Below, in pieces: positions 1 to 8,339 of a DNA stretch of 64,000 bases. The stretch comes from Paenibacillus_AA sp045062745 (lineage in GTDB: Bacteria; Bacillota; Bacilli; Paenibacillales; NBRC-103111). The notes under the pieces are model-generated. The model saw nothing but the letters and a program-made list of their open reading frames with translations, did not search any database and was not told the origin of the DNA. Positions within the stretch are counted from its first letter, which is position 1. Every line of letters starts with the position of its first letter. A program made the position numbers and the translations under genes. The stretch is taken from positions 1 through 64,000 of the forward strand of contig NZ_JBJGED010000016.1 in NCBI RefSeq assembly GCF_045062745.1, in the 5' to 3' direction.

Positions 1-42
1 CCGCCAGCGTTCGTCCTGAGCCAGGATCAAACTCTCCATAAA
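1..42 (-). rRNA. rrs: 16S rRNA, 5' end only
   Basis: Read on the minus strand, the first 42 bases contain GAGTTTGATCCTGGCTCAG followed by GACGAACGCTGGCGG. This is the universally conserved start of bacterial 16S rRNA. The mature 5' end is placed near position 42 by analogy with Bacillus subtilis 16S (TTTATnGGAGAGTTTG). The rest of the rRNA operon lies beyond the left edge. Confidence 0.97.
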
Positions 43-187
43 GGTGAATCTGATTAAAGCTCTAAAACGTTACTAGCTTGATTTGCTCCGAAGAGCTATC
101 ATCGTCGTTCATTTGTTCAGTTTTCAAGGAACTTTCGGCCCGAAAACACTCGAAGATTTCATCGAAGTTTGTCGGTCACAAGTACAT
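43..187 (-). other. rRNA operon leader with boxA-like site
   Basis: This is the stretch between the predicted rRNA transcription start and the 16S gene. The minus strand at 121-134 carries TTCCTTGAAAACTG. That resembles the boxA antitermination and processing motif found in Bacillales rRNA leaders and spacers. No open frame with a ribosome binding site was seen here. Confidence 0.6.
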
Positions 188-216
188 ATAATAGCAGGTT
201 CAAAACAGAAAAGCAA
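188..216 (-). promoter_or_regulatory. rRNA operon promoter
   Basis: On the minus strand a -35 TTGCTT (211-216) and a -10 TATTAT (188-193) are separated by exactly 17 bases. This places the start of transcription near 181, upstream of the 16S leader. The -35 box is made from the 3' arm of the ligA terminator hairpin. Further upstream rRNA promoters would have to lie inside ligA, and I did not find a clear one. Confidence 0.65.
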
Positions 217-235
217 CCCTCAATTCGGGTTGCTT
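199..235 (-). terminator. ligA rho-independent terminator
   Basis: The minus strand reads AAGCAACCC, a 7-base loop, then GGGTTGCTT, followed by a T-rich run TTTTCTGTTTT. The 9-bp stem lies at 211-235. It starts about 30 bases after the ligA stop and ends the pcrB-pcrA-ligA transcript just before the rRNA operon. Confidence 0.85.
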
Positions 236-268
236 GCCTAGAAATCTATTCCTGACGGAAGGGGCTGC

Positions 269-2344
269 TCAGGCCCCTCCGTCCAACAGCCGCTGCAGCT
301 CCGCTTCGTCATCGATAATACGGATGCCGAGCTCCTGCGCCTTCGTCAGCTTGCTGCCGGCCGCCTCGCCCGCAATGACGAAGTCGGTCTTCTTCGACAC
401 GCTTCCCGTCACCTTGGCGCCGAGCGCCTCCAACTTCTTGGCCGCCTCGTCGCGGCCCATCGTACTGAGCGTGCCGGTCAGGACGACCGTTTTGCCGTAG
501 AACACGTTGTCGGTATTGACCGGGGCCGCGGACTTCTCGACGACCGGGTTGATGCCCGCCTCCTGCATCCGCTCCACGCTCCGCCGCATCACGGGGTCGG
601 CGAAGAAGGAGACGATGCTCTCCGCCACGATGCCGCCGATGTCCGGCAGGGTCGTCAGTTCTTCGGCCGTAGCCGCCATGAGCGCGTCTAGGCTGCCGAA
701 ATGATCGGCGAGCACTTTCGTCGTAGTCTTGCCCGTGTTGGCGATGCCGAGGGCGAACAGGAAGGACGGCAGGTCGCGTCCTTTGCTCTTTTCGAACGCC
801 TCGAGCAGCTTCTTGGCTTTCTTTTCCCCGAATCGCTCCAGCTTGATCAGGTCATCATATTGAAGCGAATACAGATCGGCGGGATCGCGGACATCCAGCT
901 CATCGAACAGCTGCTCGGCCGTCATCACGCTGAACGTCTCGATATCCATCGCGTCGCGCGAAGCGAAGTGGGCAATGCGGCCGATCAGCTGCGGCTTGCA
1001 GCCGAGCCGGTTCGGACAGAACAAGTGCGCGCCTCGCATCTCCAAAGTCGAGCCGCAGGCCGGGCACACATCCGGCATTATGATCTCGCCACCGTCATCC
1101 TCGTCCGTTACCTTGCCGAGAATCTCTGGGATAACGTCGTTGGAGCGGCGGATAAACACCGAGGTGCCGAGCGCATGCTTGAGCCGCTTCCGCTCGATGT
1201 CGCCGATGTTGTTGAGCGTACACTTCTGCACCGTCACCCCGGCCAGGTCGACCGCTTCCACCGTGGCGACCGGCGTCAGCTTGCCCGTACGGCCGATCTC
1301 CCAGGTGACCGACTCCAGAATCGTCGTCGTCTCCTCCGCCTCGAACTTGAAGGCGACCGCCCAGCGCGGGAACTTGTCCGTATAACCGAGCACCTCGCGC
1401 GTCCGCATATCGGCCAGCTTCACAACGCCGCCGTCGATCAAATAATCGAACGTATGCCGAATGGCCTCGAGCTGGGTGAGCTCTTCAGCCACTTCTTCTA
1501 TAGTAGAGAGGAACCGCACATAAGGGTTCACCTTAAACCGATTGTCCCGCAGAAACGCCACCATCTCCTGGTGGTCGGTAAACGAGACTCCCTCCGCATA
1601 CCCTATATTGTAGATAAAGGCATCGAGCCGGCGCTCCGCCGTGATCTTGGGATTCTGGTTGCGCAGCGCGCCCGCCGCGGCATTGCGCGCATTCTTCAAC
1701 GGCTCCACCGCCGTCTTGTTGTAAGCTTCCAATACCGAGAGGAACATCATGCCTTCGCCTTGCACTTCGATGAGGCCGTCGCGGAACGGAATCTCCAGCG
1801 GGATCGACTTGATCGTCTTCACTTGGGCCAGGATGCCTTCCCCCACAACCCCGTTGCCCCGGGTCGCCGCTTGGACCAATTGGCCGCCCTCATAGGTCAG
1901 GTTCAAGGAAAGTCCGTCGAACTTCAACTCCACGACAAAGGACGGCGTAGGCAGAGGGGTCTCCGGGTTCTTCGCGTTGTAATCGTTCACGAGCTTCTGC
2001 ACGCGAGTGTGCCACGCCATCAGCGCGTCCCGATTCTGAGCCTTGTCCAGGCTCCACAGGCGGGCCCGGTGCCGGTGCGGTTCGAAGCCGCTGAGCGTCT
2101 CGCCGCCCACCCTCTGCGTCGGCGAATGGGGCAGCACGAGGCCAGACTCCCGCTCCAGCGCCACCAACCGGTCATACAATTCATCGTATTCCTTGTCGCT
2201 AATCGTAGGTTGATCCAACGTGTAGTAAGCATAATTATGCCGGCTGATTTCTTCGATCAGCTGCTTCATGCTGTTCAAGGTTTCCTCGTTCGCGGTCGGG
2301 ATCGCTTCGGCTTCGGACAACGGACTCACGTTCCTCTCGTTCAT
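269..2344 (-). CDS. ligA: NAD-dependent DNA ligase LigA (divergent variant)
   Basis: This 691-residue protein seals nicks in DNA using NAD+ during replication and repair. The adenylated lysine motif ELKFDG is present in the N-terminal third. A four-cysteine zinc finger follows (CPAC, then two more cysteines in FCPNRLGC), then helix-hairpin-helix repeats and a C-terminal BRCT domain that starts near VFYGKTVVLTGT. Two motifs differ from the textbook B. subtilis form: RGNG replaces RGDG, and EVQGEG replaces EVRGEV. A similar variant occurs in some clostridial ligases, so this is probably a genuine subfamily and not a damaged gene. It begins 18 bases after pcrA and is the last gene of the pcrB-pcrA-ligA operon. 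The start is the ATG at 2344. Confidence 0.95.
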   Translation of the reverse strand: MNERNVSPLSEAEAIPTANEETLNSMKQLIEEISRHNYAYYTLDQPTISDKEYDELYDRLVALERESGLVLPHSPTQRVGGETLSGFEPHRHRARLWSLDKAQNRDALMAWHTRVQKLVNDYNAKNPETPLPTPSFVVELKFDGLSLNLTYEGGQLVQAATRGNGVVGEGILAQVKTIKSIPLEIPFRDGLIEVQGEGMMFLSVLEAYNKTAVEPLKNARNAAAGALRNQNPKITAERRLDAFIYNIGYAEGVSFTDHQEMVAFLRDNRFKVNPYVRFLSTIEEVAEELTQLEAIRHTFDYLIDGGVVKLADMRTREVLGYTDKFPRWAVAFKFEAEETTTILESVTWEIGRTGKLTPVATVEAVDLAGVTVQKCTLNNIGDIERKRLKHALGTSVFIRRSNDVIPEILGKVTDEDDGGEIIMPDVCPACGSTLEMRGAHLFCPNRLGCKPQLIGRIAHFASRDAMDIETFSVMTAEQLFDELDVRDPADLYSLQYDDLIKLERFGEKKAKKLLEAFEKSKGRDLPSFLFALGIANTGKTTTKVLADHFGSLDALMAATAEELTTLPDIGGIVAESIVSFFADPVMRRSVERMQEAGINPVVEKSAAPVNTDNVFYGKTVVLTGTLSTMGRDEAAKKLEALGAKVTGSVSKKTDFVIAGEAAGSKLTKAQELGIRIIDDEAELQRLLDGGA

Positions 2345-2362
2345 AGGTTAATCTTACTAGGA

Positions 2363-4759
2363 TTATTGCACCTTCGTGATCGGCGCGAACTTGGCCAGCA
2401 GGCGCTTCACGCCCACCGGCGCCGGAAAGGCGATCTGCAGCTCCTGGTCGTCGCCGCTGCCCTTCACGGCCACGACCACCCCGGTGCCCCACTTCCCGTG
2501 GGACACCTTGTCGCCGTGGCCGTACGAGGTCGGCGCGCCTCCGCCGCCGACCGCACCGCCAGCGACCGGCCGGCCAGGCCCGCCGGTCGGAGCCACGCCG
2601 CGCGCCGCCGCGGACGCGCGCGTGCCAAAGCTGCCGGCGGCCGCAGGCCCGCCGCCATAGGCGGAGCCGCCCCGGGCGCCATAACCGCCCGCGCCCGCGC
2701 CGGCTCCGCCGGCACTGAACGGCGTACGGCTATAGCCGCCGCCGTAGCTGCCCGTGGCCCCGTAGCTCGAGCCGAAGCTCGAGCCGCCGCCCTCGCGGCC
2801 GGGGCCGACCCATTCGAGGAGCGACTCCGGCACCTCGCGCAGGAAGCGCGAAGGGGCGTTCGCCGTCGTCTTCCCGTACAACGTGCGCGCCCGGGCACAG
2901 GTCAGGTGCAGCTCCTTCTCCGCCCGGGTGATGCCGACGTACGCGAGCCGGCGCTCCTCCTCGAGCTCCTCGTTGTCGAGGAACGCGCGGCTGTGCGGGA
3001 AGACGCCCTCCTCCATGCCGACGATGAACACGATGGGGAACTCAAGACCCTTCGCGCTATGCATCGTCATGAGGATGACGCTCTCCTTCGGCCCCTCGTC
3101 CTCGTCCTGATCGACGGCGTCGATATCGGCGATCAAGGCCAAGTCCGTCAGGAAGCTGACGAGCGACTTGTCCTCGTTCCGCTTCTCGAAGTCCATCGTT
3201 ACGGACAGGAACTCGTCGATGTTCTCGAGCCGGGACTGCGACTCAATCGTGTTCTCGCGCCGCAGGTCGTCCCGGTAGCGGGTGAGCTCGAGCATCTTCT
3301 CGGTCAGCTCCGTGACGGACAAGTACTCGACCATCGAATGCAGGTTGAGGATCGTCGCATAGAAGTCGGCCAAGGCGCTCTTGAACCGGGCGCCCAATTC
3401 GAGCGCATCGAGCTGCTCCAGCAGGGCAAAGATCGAGATCCCCCGGCTACCCGCCATCTCCGCCAGTTTGTCTACCGTCGTGTCCCCGATGCCCCGCTTC
3501 GGAACATTGATGATCCGGGCCAAGCTGATATCGTCGTCCGGGTTCGACACCAACCGCAGATAGGCGAGCAGGTCTTTGATTTCTTTACGATCGTAGAATT
3601 TGATTCCGCCCACGATTTGATACGGAATATCGGATTTGATGAAAATTTCCTCGATCACCCGGGACATCGCGTTCGTGCGGTACAGCACGGCATGCTCGGC
3701 ATAGGACTTGCCCCGATTGCGGTTCTGAATGATCTCATTCGCCACATAGTAGCCTTCCGCATGCTCCGAGTCCGCCAGGAACAGCTTCAGCTTGCTGCCC
3801 CCGTTCTGATCGGTCCACAGCTTCTTCGCCTTACGCCCGGTATTGTTGTTGATCACGGCGTTCGCCGCGTCGAGAATGTTCGAGGTCGACCGATAGTTCT
3901 GCTCCAGGTAGACGGTCGTCGATTCCGGATAATCCTTCTCGAAATTGAGAATATTCGTAATGTCGGCCCCCCGCCAGCGATAGATCGACTGGTCGGAATC
4001 CCCTACGACGCACAGGTTGTGATGCTTCTCCGCGAGCAGGCGGCAGAGCACGTATTGGGCCCGGTTCGTATCCTGATACTCGTCCACGTGGATGTACTGG
4101 AACTTATTCTGATAGAACTCCAGCACTTCAGGTACGTTCTTGAACAGCTCCGTCGTCTTCATGATCAGATCGTCGAAGTCGAGCGAGTTGTTGCTCTTGA
4201 GCTTTTTCTGATACAGCTTGTACACCTGCGCACACCGGCTCAGGAAGTAATCGCTTCCGGCCTTGGCCTCGTACTGCTCGGGCGTCTGCAGCTCGTTTTT
4301 GGCATTGCCCAGCTCCGCTTGAACCGCCTTCGGTTCGATTTTCTTCGTGTCGAGGTTCAGTTCCTTCATGCAGTTCTTGATGACGGAGAGCTGGTCGGTG
4401 GAATCGAGAATGGTGAAATTGGACGTGTAGCCGATCCGTTCGATATCCCGGCGCAAAATGCGCACGCACATCGAGTGGAAGGTCGACACCCAGATGTCGC
4501 CTGCGGACGGACCGACGAGCTTCCCCACCCGCTCCTGCATCTCCCGGGCCGCCTTGTTCGTGAACGTGATGGCGAGAATGCTCCACGGGGCCGCCTTCCG
4601 CGTCGCGATGAGATAGGCGATCCGGTGAGTCAGCACCCTGGTCTTGCCGCTGCCCGCCCCCGCCATGATCAGCACAGGCCCTTCCAGCGTCCTCGCCGCC
4701 TTCTGCTGCTCCGGATTCAATCTCGATATAGCGTCATGTATGTCAAGAGAAGGATTCAT
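2363..4759 (-). CDS. pcrA: ATP-dependent DNA helicase PcrA
   Basis: This is a superfamily 1 (UvrD/PcrA) 3'-5' helicase of 798 residues that acts in repair and replication restart. Near the N-terminus the Walker A motif AGAGSGKT is visible. VDEYQDTN (motif II), GDSDQSIYRWRGA (motif III) and VGITRAEKEL (motif VI) follow in order. The C-terminal 50 residues form the small conserved domain that contacts RNA polymerase in Bacillus. Residues 654-746 are an unusually long linker made mostly of Gly, Ala and Ser. It sits between pcrB and ligA as in other Bacillales. Confidence 0.96.
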   Translation of the reverse strand: MNPSLDIHDAISRLNPEQQKAARTLEGPVLIMAGAGSGKTRVLTHRIAYLIATRKAAPWSILAITFTNKAAREMQERVGKLVGPSAGDIWVSTFHSMCVRILRRDIERIGYTSNFTILDSTDQLSVIKNCMKELNLDTKKIEPKAVQAELGNAKNELQTPEQYEAKAGSDYFLSRCAQVYKLYQKKLKSNNSLDFDDLIMKTTELFKNVPEVLEFYQNKFQYIHVDEYQDTNRAQYVLCRLLAEKHHNLCVVGDSDQSIYRWRGADITNILNFEKDYPESTTVYLEQNYRSTSNILDAANAVINNNTGRKAKKLWTDQNGGSKLKLFLADSEHAEGYYVANEIIQNRNRGKSYAEHAVLYRTNAMSRVIEEIFIKSDIPYQIVGGIKFYDRKEIKDLLAYLRLVSNPDDDISLARIINVPKRGIGDTTVDKLAEMAGSRGISIFALLEQLDALELGARFKSALADFYATILNLHSMVEYLSVTELTEKMLELTRYRDDLRRENTIESQSRLENIDEFLSVTMDFEKRNEDKSLVSFLTDLALIADIDAVDQDEDEGPKESVILMTMHSAKGLEFPIVFIVGMEEGVFPHSRAFLDNEELEEERRLAYVGITRAEKELHLTCARARTLYGKTTANAPSRFLREVPESLLEWVGPGREGGGSSFGSSYGATGSYGGGYSRTPFSAGGAGAGAGGYGARGGSAYGGGPAAAGSFGTRASAAARGVAPTGGPGRPVAGGAVGGGGAPTSYGHGDKVSHGKWGTGVVVAVKGSGDDQELQIAFPAPVGVKRLLAKFAPITKVQ

Positions 4760-4795
4760 AGCCTAACAACCTTTCATTCATGTAATGCGGTCCGT

Positions 4796-5491
4796 CTACC
4801 GGTCTTCCTCTAAAATACGAACGGTGCTGAGCGCCCGCTCCAGGTCCTCGTACACGATATTGCCCACAACGATCGTATGCGCCGCGCCGGCCGCCTCCCG
4901 AGCCTTGTCCAACCTGTCGATGCCGCCTCCATAAAAGAACCGCGACCGCTCCAGCCCCGCGGCAACCCGACGAACGAGCTCCATGTCCCCGAAAGTGCCG
5001 CTATATTCAAGGTAGAACACCGGCAGCTTCAGCAACCGATCGCACAGCTTGGCGTAAGCCAGCACATCCTTGGCGGCAAGCGTTGTGTCGGCCCCCGTCA
5101 GCCGAGCGGCGGTCGAGGCCGGGTTCAGGATGACGTAGCCTTCCGGCACTATGTCCTCCCACGGCATCATCGGACCGTACTCGCGAATCGCCTCCATCTG
5201 GTTGCCCACGATCCAACGGGGATCGGAGGCGTTCAGCACGATCGGGATCAAGTAGAGGTCGAATCCGGGGACGATGGCGTCCAGGTCGGACACTTCCAGT
5301 ACGCAAGGCAGCTCGTAGCGGCGAATGCGCCCCAACAGCTCCACGGTATTGTCGAAGGTGACTCCGGTGGAACCCCCTACGATAACCGCATGCGTCCCGG
5401 ACGAGCATAGCCGCTCCAATGCTTCCTCGGTCAGCTCCCGGTCCGGGTCCAGCTTGAATACGTGCCGCCAGCGGCTCAAGTCAATCCTCAA
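4796..5491 (-). CDS. pcrB: Heptaprenylglyceryl phosphate synthase PcrB
   Basis: PcrB is a TIM-barrel prenyltransferase that joins a polyprenyl diphosphate to glycerol-1-phosphate, making an archaeal-type ether lipid in Bacillales. The 231-residue length fits. Family signatures include VIVGGSTGVTFDN, LEYSGTFG and FFYGGGID, which form the phosphate-binding end of the barrel. The start is a TTG at 5491 with GAGGT seven bases upstream. It is the first gene of the pcrB-pcrA-ligA operon, preceded by a good promoter. Confidence 0.93.
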   Translation of the reverse strand: MRIDLSRWRHVFKLDPDRELTEEALERLCSSGTHAVIVGGSTGVTFDNTVELLGRIRRYELPCVLEVSDLDAIVPGFDLYLIPIVLNASDPRWIVGNQMEAIREYGPMMPWEDIVPEGYVILNPASTAARLTGADTTLAAKDVLAYAKLCDRLLKLPVFYLEYSGTFGDMELVRRVAAGLERSRFFYGGGIDRLDKAREAAGAAHTIVVGNIVYEDLERALSTVRILEEDR

Positions 5492-5526
5492 CTTCGCTAC
5501 CTCGCTTGTGATGGTCTGTTACTCTC

Positions 5527-5555
5527 AGTCTAAAATACACCGGTAGGGGTGTCAA
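5527..5555 (-). promoter_or_regulatory. pcrB-pcrA-ligA promoter
   Basis: On the minus strand a perfect -35 TTGACA (5550-5555) is followed after 17 bases by TAGACT (5527-5532), a 4-of-6 match to the vegetative -10. It lies 36 bases upstream of the pcrB start. Confidence 0.6.
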
Positions 5556-5644
5556 ATGGGCATTGCCTGCTAAGCCGCTGCGGTTCCGTACTTCGGTCGT
5601 CAGCCTTATCATAGCAAAATCGAATGTATGTTCGCAATCGTAAT

Positions 5645-5733
5645 GAAACCCCACAAAGTGACGTGGGCCTCTGGAGCTTATTCCAGGGCAGAGCCCCTTT
5701 GCGGGGACCCCGGGATTACGATATCCTCATACG
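5645..5733 (-). repeat. Dispersed hairpin element, copy A
   Basis: This is one of two related intergenic elements in the window; the other is at 48065-48148. Read on the minus strand, CCCCGCAAAG (5697-5706) can pair with CTTTGTGGGG (5649-5658), enclosing about 38 bases with an inner hairpin CTGGA/TCCAG. Both copies share the blocks ATAAGCT and ACGTCACTTTGTGGGGTTTC. The one non-Watson-Crick pair in the stem is a G.U wobble on the minus strand but an A-C clash on the plus strand, which suggests that a minus-strand RNA is the folded form. The element follows the pspC-gene terminator directly. Function is unknown. Confidence 0.6.
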
Positions 5734-5776
5734 TAAAAAAGCTTCGGACCGTCCCGATTTCGGGGTGTCCAAAGCT
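5734..5776 (-). terminator. Terminator of the PspC-domain gene
   Basis: The minus strand has a long stem: AGCTTTGGAC and CCCG on one side, AAAT as loop, and CGGG and GGTCCGAAGCT on the other. A run of six T residues follows. It starts about 30 bases after the stop codon at 5809. Confidence 0.85.
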
Positions 5777-5806
5777 CTCATCAAAGCTCTCATCAAAGCT
5801 CTAACC
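5771..5806. repeat. Three tandem copies of a 12-bp repeat
   Basis: The unit AAAGCTCTCATC occurs exactly twice (5771-5782, 5783-5794) and a third time with changes at its end (5795-5806). It fills the gap between the PspC-gene stop and its terminator. Each unit carries the AGCTTT that forms the base of the terminator stem, so the array looks like duplication of a terminator arm. Confidence 0.8.
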
Positions 5807-5808
5807 GC

Positions 5809-6387
5809 TTAACGCTCTTCATTGCCGCCTTCCGGACCCGGATTGCGGTTTTTCAGCTCATACTGGGCGAGCTTGGCGCGCAGCTCGTCGATCTCCCTCT
5901 GCAGCATCTTCTTCTCCATGTCGCGCATCATCTCGTCAACCGTCGATTCGCGCGGCGGGAACGGCTGCCCCGGCACCGGTCCCGGCCCTTGAGACCCGGG
6001 CGCTTGCGGACCCGGCTGCGGCCCGAATCCGCTAGGCGGGTTCGGCTGTCCTTGCCCATAAGAGCGCGCTCCGCTCGGTTGAAAGCCTGTCGAATGCCCC
6101 GCCGACTGGCTGCCGCCATAGTAGCCCGTATTTCGCCCCGGGGTCGGCCCGTAGTTGGGCCCGTAGTAAGGCCCGTGCGACGCAGGGTCGGGGAAATCGA
6201 AGGCCGGCTCCTTCGGGATGACGAGGCAAGCGATGAAGTAAATCGGAATTACCGTCCCCCCGGAGAAGAACGCGGTAATTATGACGATAACACGCAGCAG
6301 CGTGGAGTCTACGTTAATCATTTGCGCTAAGCCGCCGCACAGTCCGAACAGCTTCGAGTCGGTTCGCGAACGGTATAATTTGGTCAA
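5809..6387 (-). CDS. PspC-domain membrane protein with coiled-coil tail
   Basis: The first 60 residues are a PspC domain: KLYRSRTDSKLFGLCGGLA, followed by a hydrophobic segment that would be a membrane helix. The middle (about residues 65-145) is disordered and rich in Gly, Pro, Tyr and Gln. The last 45 residues are a charged heptad-like helix (MMRDMEKKMLQREIDELRAKL) likely to form a coiled coil. PspC proteins take part in envelope-stress responses and bind partner proteins at the membrane. The role of this one is unknown. The start is a TTG at 6387 with AGGGG nine bases upstream. The gene stands alone between two divergent or terminated units. Confidence 0.85.
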   Translation of the reverse strand: MTKLYRSRTDSKLFGLCGGLAQMINVDSTLLRVIVIITAFFSGGTVIPIYFIACLVIPKEPAFDFPDPASHGPYYGPNYGPTPGRNTGYYGGSQSAGHSTGFQPSGARSYGQGQPNPPSGFGPQPGPQAPGSQGPGPVPGQPFPPRESTVDEMMRDMEKKMLQREIDELRAKLAQYELKNRNPGPEGGNEER

Positions 6388-6589
6388 GGTGCTCAGCCCC
6401 TCTACTGGATTGTATCTCTATTGTAACGAATCTCGATGTCGTCTTCTATGGACCCCGGTCGGTCGCAATCCTAGACTATGGTCGAGGCTTCCGCCATATG
6501 CGATGCCCCTGCTCCATCGTAATACAGAATCGGCTCGTTGCATAGCCTGTCATCACCTACCCGAAAGGATGGACAGGCCACCGTTATTC

Positions 6590-6601
6590 TTATGCTATAA
6601 T
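6590..6601 (+). promoter_or_regulatory. Extended -10 promoter of the DeoR-type regulator
   Basis: TATAAT at 6596-6601 is preceded by TGC, giving an extended -10 (TGCTATAAT). No good -35 lies at 16-18 bases. It is 41 bases upstream of the GTG start at 6643. Confidence 0.5.
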
Positions 6602-6642
6602 GGAATCGAGCGCATCTTGGGCGGAGCAAGGAGGACGGTTCG

Positions 6643-7437
6643 GTGTCCCTAATCGGAGAAGAACGCAAAGCGTATATACTGCAGCTGCTGCAGCTGGAAG
6701 GCAAAGTCCGGACGAACGATCTGGTGGACCGGCTGCAAGTGTCCTCGGAGACGATCCGCCGGTACTTGGAGGAGCTGGAGGAGCAGCATCGGCTGAAGCG
6801 CGTCTACGGAGGGGCGGTCAAGCCCGACGTGTCCCGCGAGGAGCTCTCCTATATGAACCGGGAGATTATTCATGCGGAGGAGAAACAGCGGATCGGCCGG
6901 ACCGCCGCTTCTCTCATCGAGGATCGCGATGTGATCTACATCGATGACGGGACGACGACGGAGCAGCTGCTTCCCTATATGCTGGACAAGCGCCATGTAA
7001 CCGTCCTGACCATCGCGGTTCCGGTTCTGCACCTGCTGATCGATTACGCGAACCAAGGGCGGTTCGACGGCGACATCATCATGATCGGGGGCCGCGTGAG
7101 CGCCAAGCATGCGCGGGTATCCGGGGCGTTCGCGGAGCAGATGGCGGAGAGCTTCCATGTGGACAAATCGTTCCTGTCGATCGACGGCATGATGCTGGAG
7201 AAGGGCATTACAACTTTCGATCCCGAACGGGGACGGCTGGCGCGCAAAATTATGGACCGGTCGGGACAATGCATCGTGATGACCGACCGTTCCAAGTTCG
7301 GGCGCGTGCATTTTTATAAAATTGCGGATTTGCGGCAAATCCACATCGTGGTGAGCGACGTGGCGGCGCCTGAGGCTTGGGGCGCTTATTTGCGGGAGCA
7401 TGACGTGAACTGGATCTGCGCCGGGGACGAGCGATAG
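6643..7437 (+). CDS. DeoR-family transcriptional regulator
   Basis: This 264-residue protein has the DeoR layout. An N-terminal winged helix-turn-helix (residues about 5-60, with VRTNDLVDRLQVSSETIRRY) is followed by a sugar-phosphate sensor domain with the IYIDDGTTTEQLL loop. Members usually repress carbohydrate or nucleoside genes and respond to a phosphorylated sugar. The GTG start at 6643 has a strong AAGGAGG upstream. No sugar operon adjoins it: the next genes, thyA-dfrA, have their own likely promoter, so the target cannot be read from context. Confidence 0.92.
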   Translation: MSLIGEERKAYILQLLQLEGKVRTNDLVDRLQVSSETIRRYLEELEEQHRLKRVYGGAVKPDVSREELSYMNREIIHAEEKQRIGRTAASLIEDRDVIYIDDGTTTEQLLPYMLDKRHVTVLTIAVPVLHLLIDYANQGRFDGDIIMIGGRVSAKHARVSGAFAEQMAESFHVDKSFLSIDGMMLEKGITTFDPERGRLARKIMDRSGQCIVMTDRSKFGRVHFYKIADLRQIHIVVSDVAAPEAWGAYLREHDVNWICAGDER

Positions 7438-7458
7438 GTGTGTTTGGGACATTTACGC

Positions 7459-7488
7459 CTGACGCTCAGGGCGGCGTTTTGTTATAAT
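7459..7488 (+). promoter_or_regulatory. Probable thyA-dfrA promoter
   Basis: A perfect TATAAT at 7483-7488 lies 39 bases upstream of the thyA start. The best -35 is CTGACG (7459-7464) at 18-base spacing, a 4-of-6 match. Confidence 0.5.
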
Positions 7489-7526
7489 GTAGGCATCCTT
7501 CTTACGGAAAGCGGGTTACGGATCTT

Positions 7527-8321
7527 ATGAAATCTTATCTGGAGCTATTGAAAGACATCCGGGATAACGGCGTGCGCAAGGAGGACCGGACCGGCACCGG
7601 CACGATCTCCGTGTTCGGGCGGCAACTGCGGTTCGACCTGCAGCAAGGGTTTCCGCTGCTTACGACGAAGCGCATTCATCTGAAATCGGTCATTCATGAG
7701 CTGATCTGGTTCCTGAGCGGCGCCACGAACATTCAATATTTGACAGACAACAAGGTGTCGATCTGGGACGAATGGGCCGACGCGGACGGCAACCTCGGTC
7801 CGGTCTACGGCTCGCAATGGCGTACATGGCATACCCCCGACGGCCGGGTCATCGATCAGATTACGAACGTCGTCGAAGCGATCCGCCGCAATCCCGATTC
7901 GCGACGGCACCTGGTGAACGCGTGGAACGTAGGGGAAATCGACAAGATGGCTCTGCCGCCGTGCCATTACGCCTTCCAATTCTATGTCGCAAACGGCAAG
8001 CTGAGCTGCATGTTCCAGATGCGGTCGGTCGATACGTTCCTGGGGCTGCCGTTCAACCTCGCCAGCTATGCGCTGCTCACACATATGGTCGCCGAGCAGT
8101 GCGGCTTGGACGTCGGGGATCTGGTATGGACCGGCGGGGACGTGCACATTTATTTGAACCATCTGGAGCAGGTCGAGCTGCAATTGTCCAGGGAGCCCTT
8201 CCCGCTGCCAACCTTGCGGATTAACCGGAAGCCGGATTCAATCTTCGACTATCGGTACGAGGACTTCGAATTCGTCGACTATCGCTACCACCCTTCGATC
8301 AAGGCGCCGATTGCGATCTAA
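7527..8321 (+). CDS. thyA: Thymidylate synthase ThyA
   Basis: ThyA methylates dUMP to dTMP using methylenetetrahydrofolate, which it converts to dihydrofolate. The 264-residue length is that of the short bacterial form. The active-site cysteine lies in PPCHYAFQFYV, and the folate and dUMP contact motif QMRSVDTFLGLPFN follows it. The dihydrofolate reductase needed to recycle the cofactor is encoded 18 bases downstream, so the two form a functional pair. Confidence 0.98.
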   Translation: MKSYLELLKDIRDNGVRKEDRTGTGTISVFGRQLRFDLQQGFPLLTTKRIHLKSVIHELIWFLSGATNIQYLTDNKVSIWDEWADADGNLGPVYGSQWRTWHTPDGRVIDQITNVVEAIRRNPDSRRHLVNAWNVGEIDKMALPPCHYAFQFYVANGKLSCMFQMRSVDTFLGLPFNLASYALLTHMVAEQCGLDVGDLVWTGGDVHIYLNHLEQVELQLSREPFPLPTLRINRKPDSIFDYRYEDFEFVDYRYHPSIKAPIAI

Positions 8322-8339
8322 CACTCAGGACTGGAGGAC

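Noticed and set aside
701..4813. A 1370-codon open frame on the plus strand across ligA and pcrA
   Set aside because: It is antisense to two clear housekeeping genes, is rich in Arg, Leu and Pro as expected from a GC-rich shadow frame, and has no family motif or ribosome site.
5624..5812. A 62-codon plus-strand frame in the gap after pcrB
   Set aside because: It covers hairpin element A, the PspC terminator and the 12-bp repeat. A similar peptide appears at copy B only because the element is repeated; there is no ribosome site.
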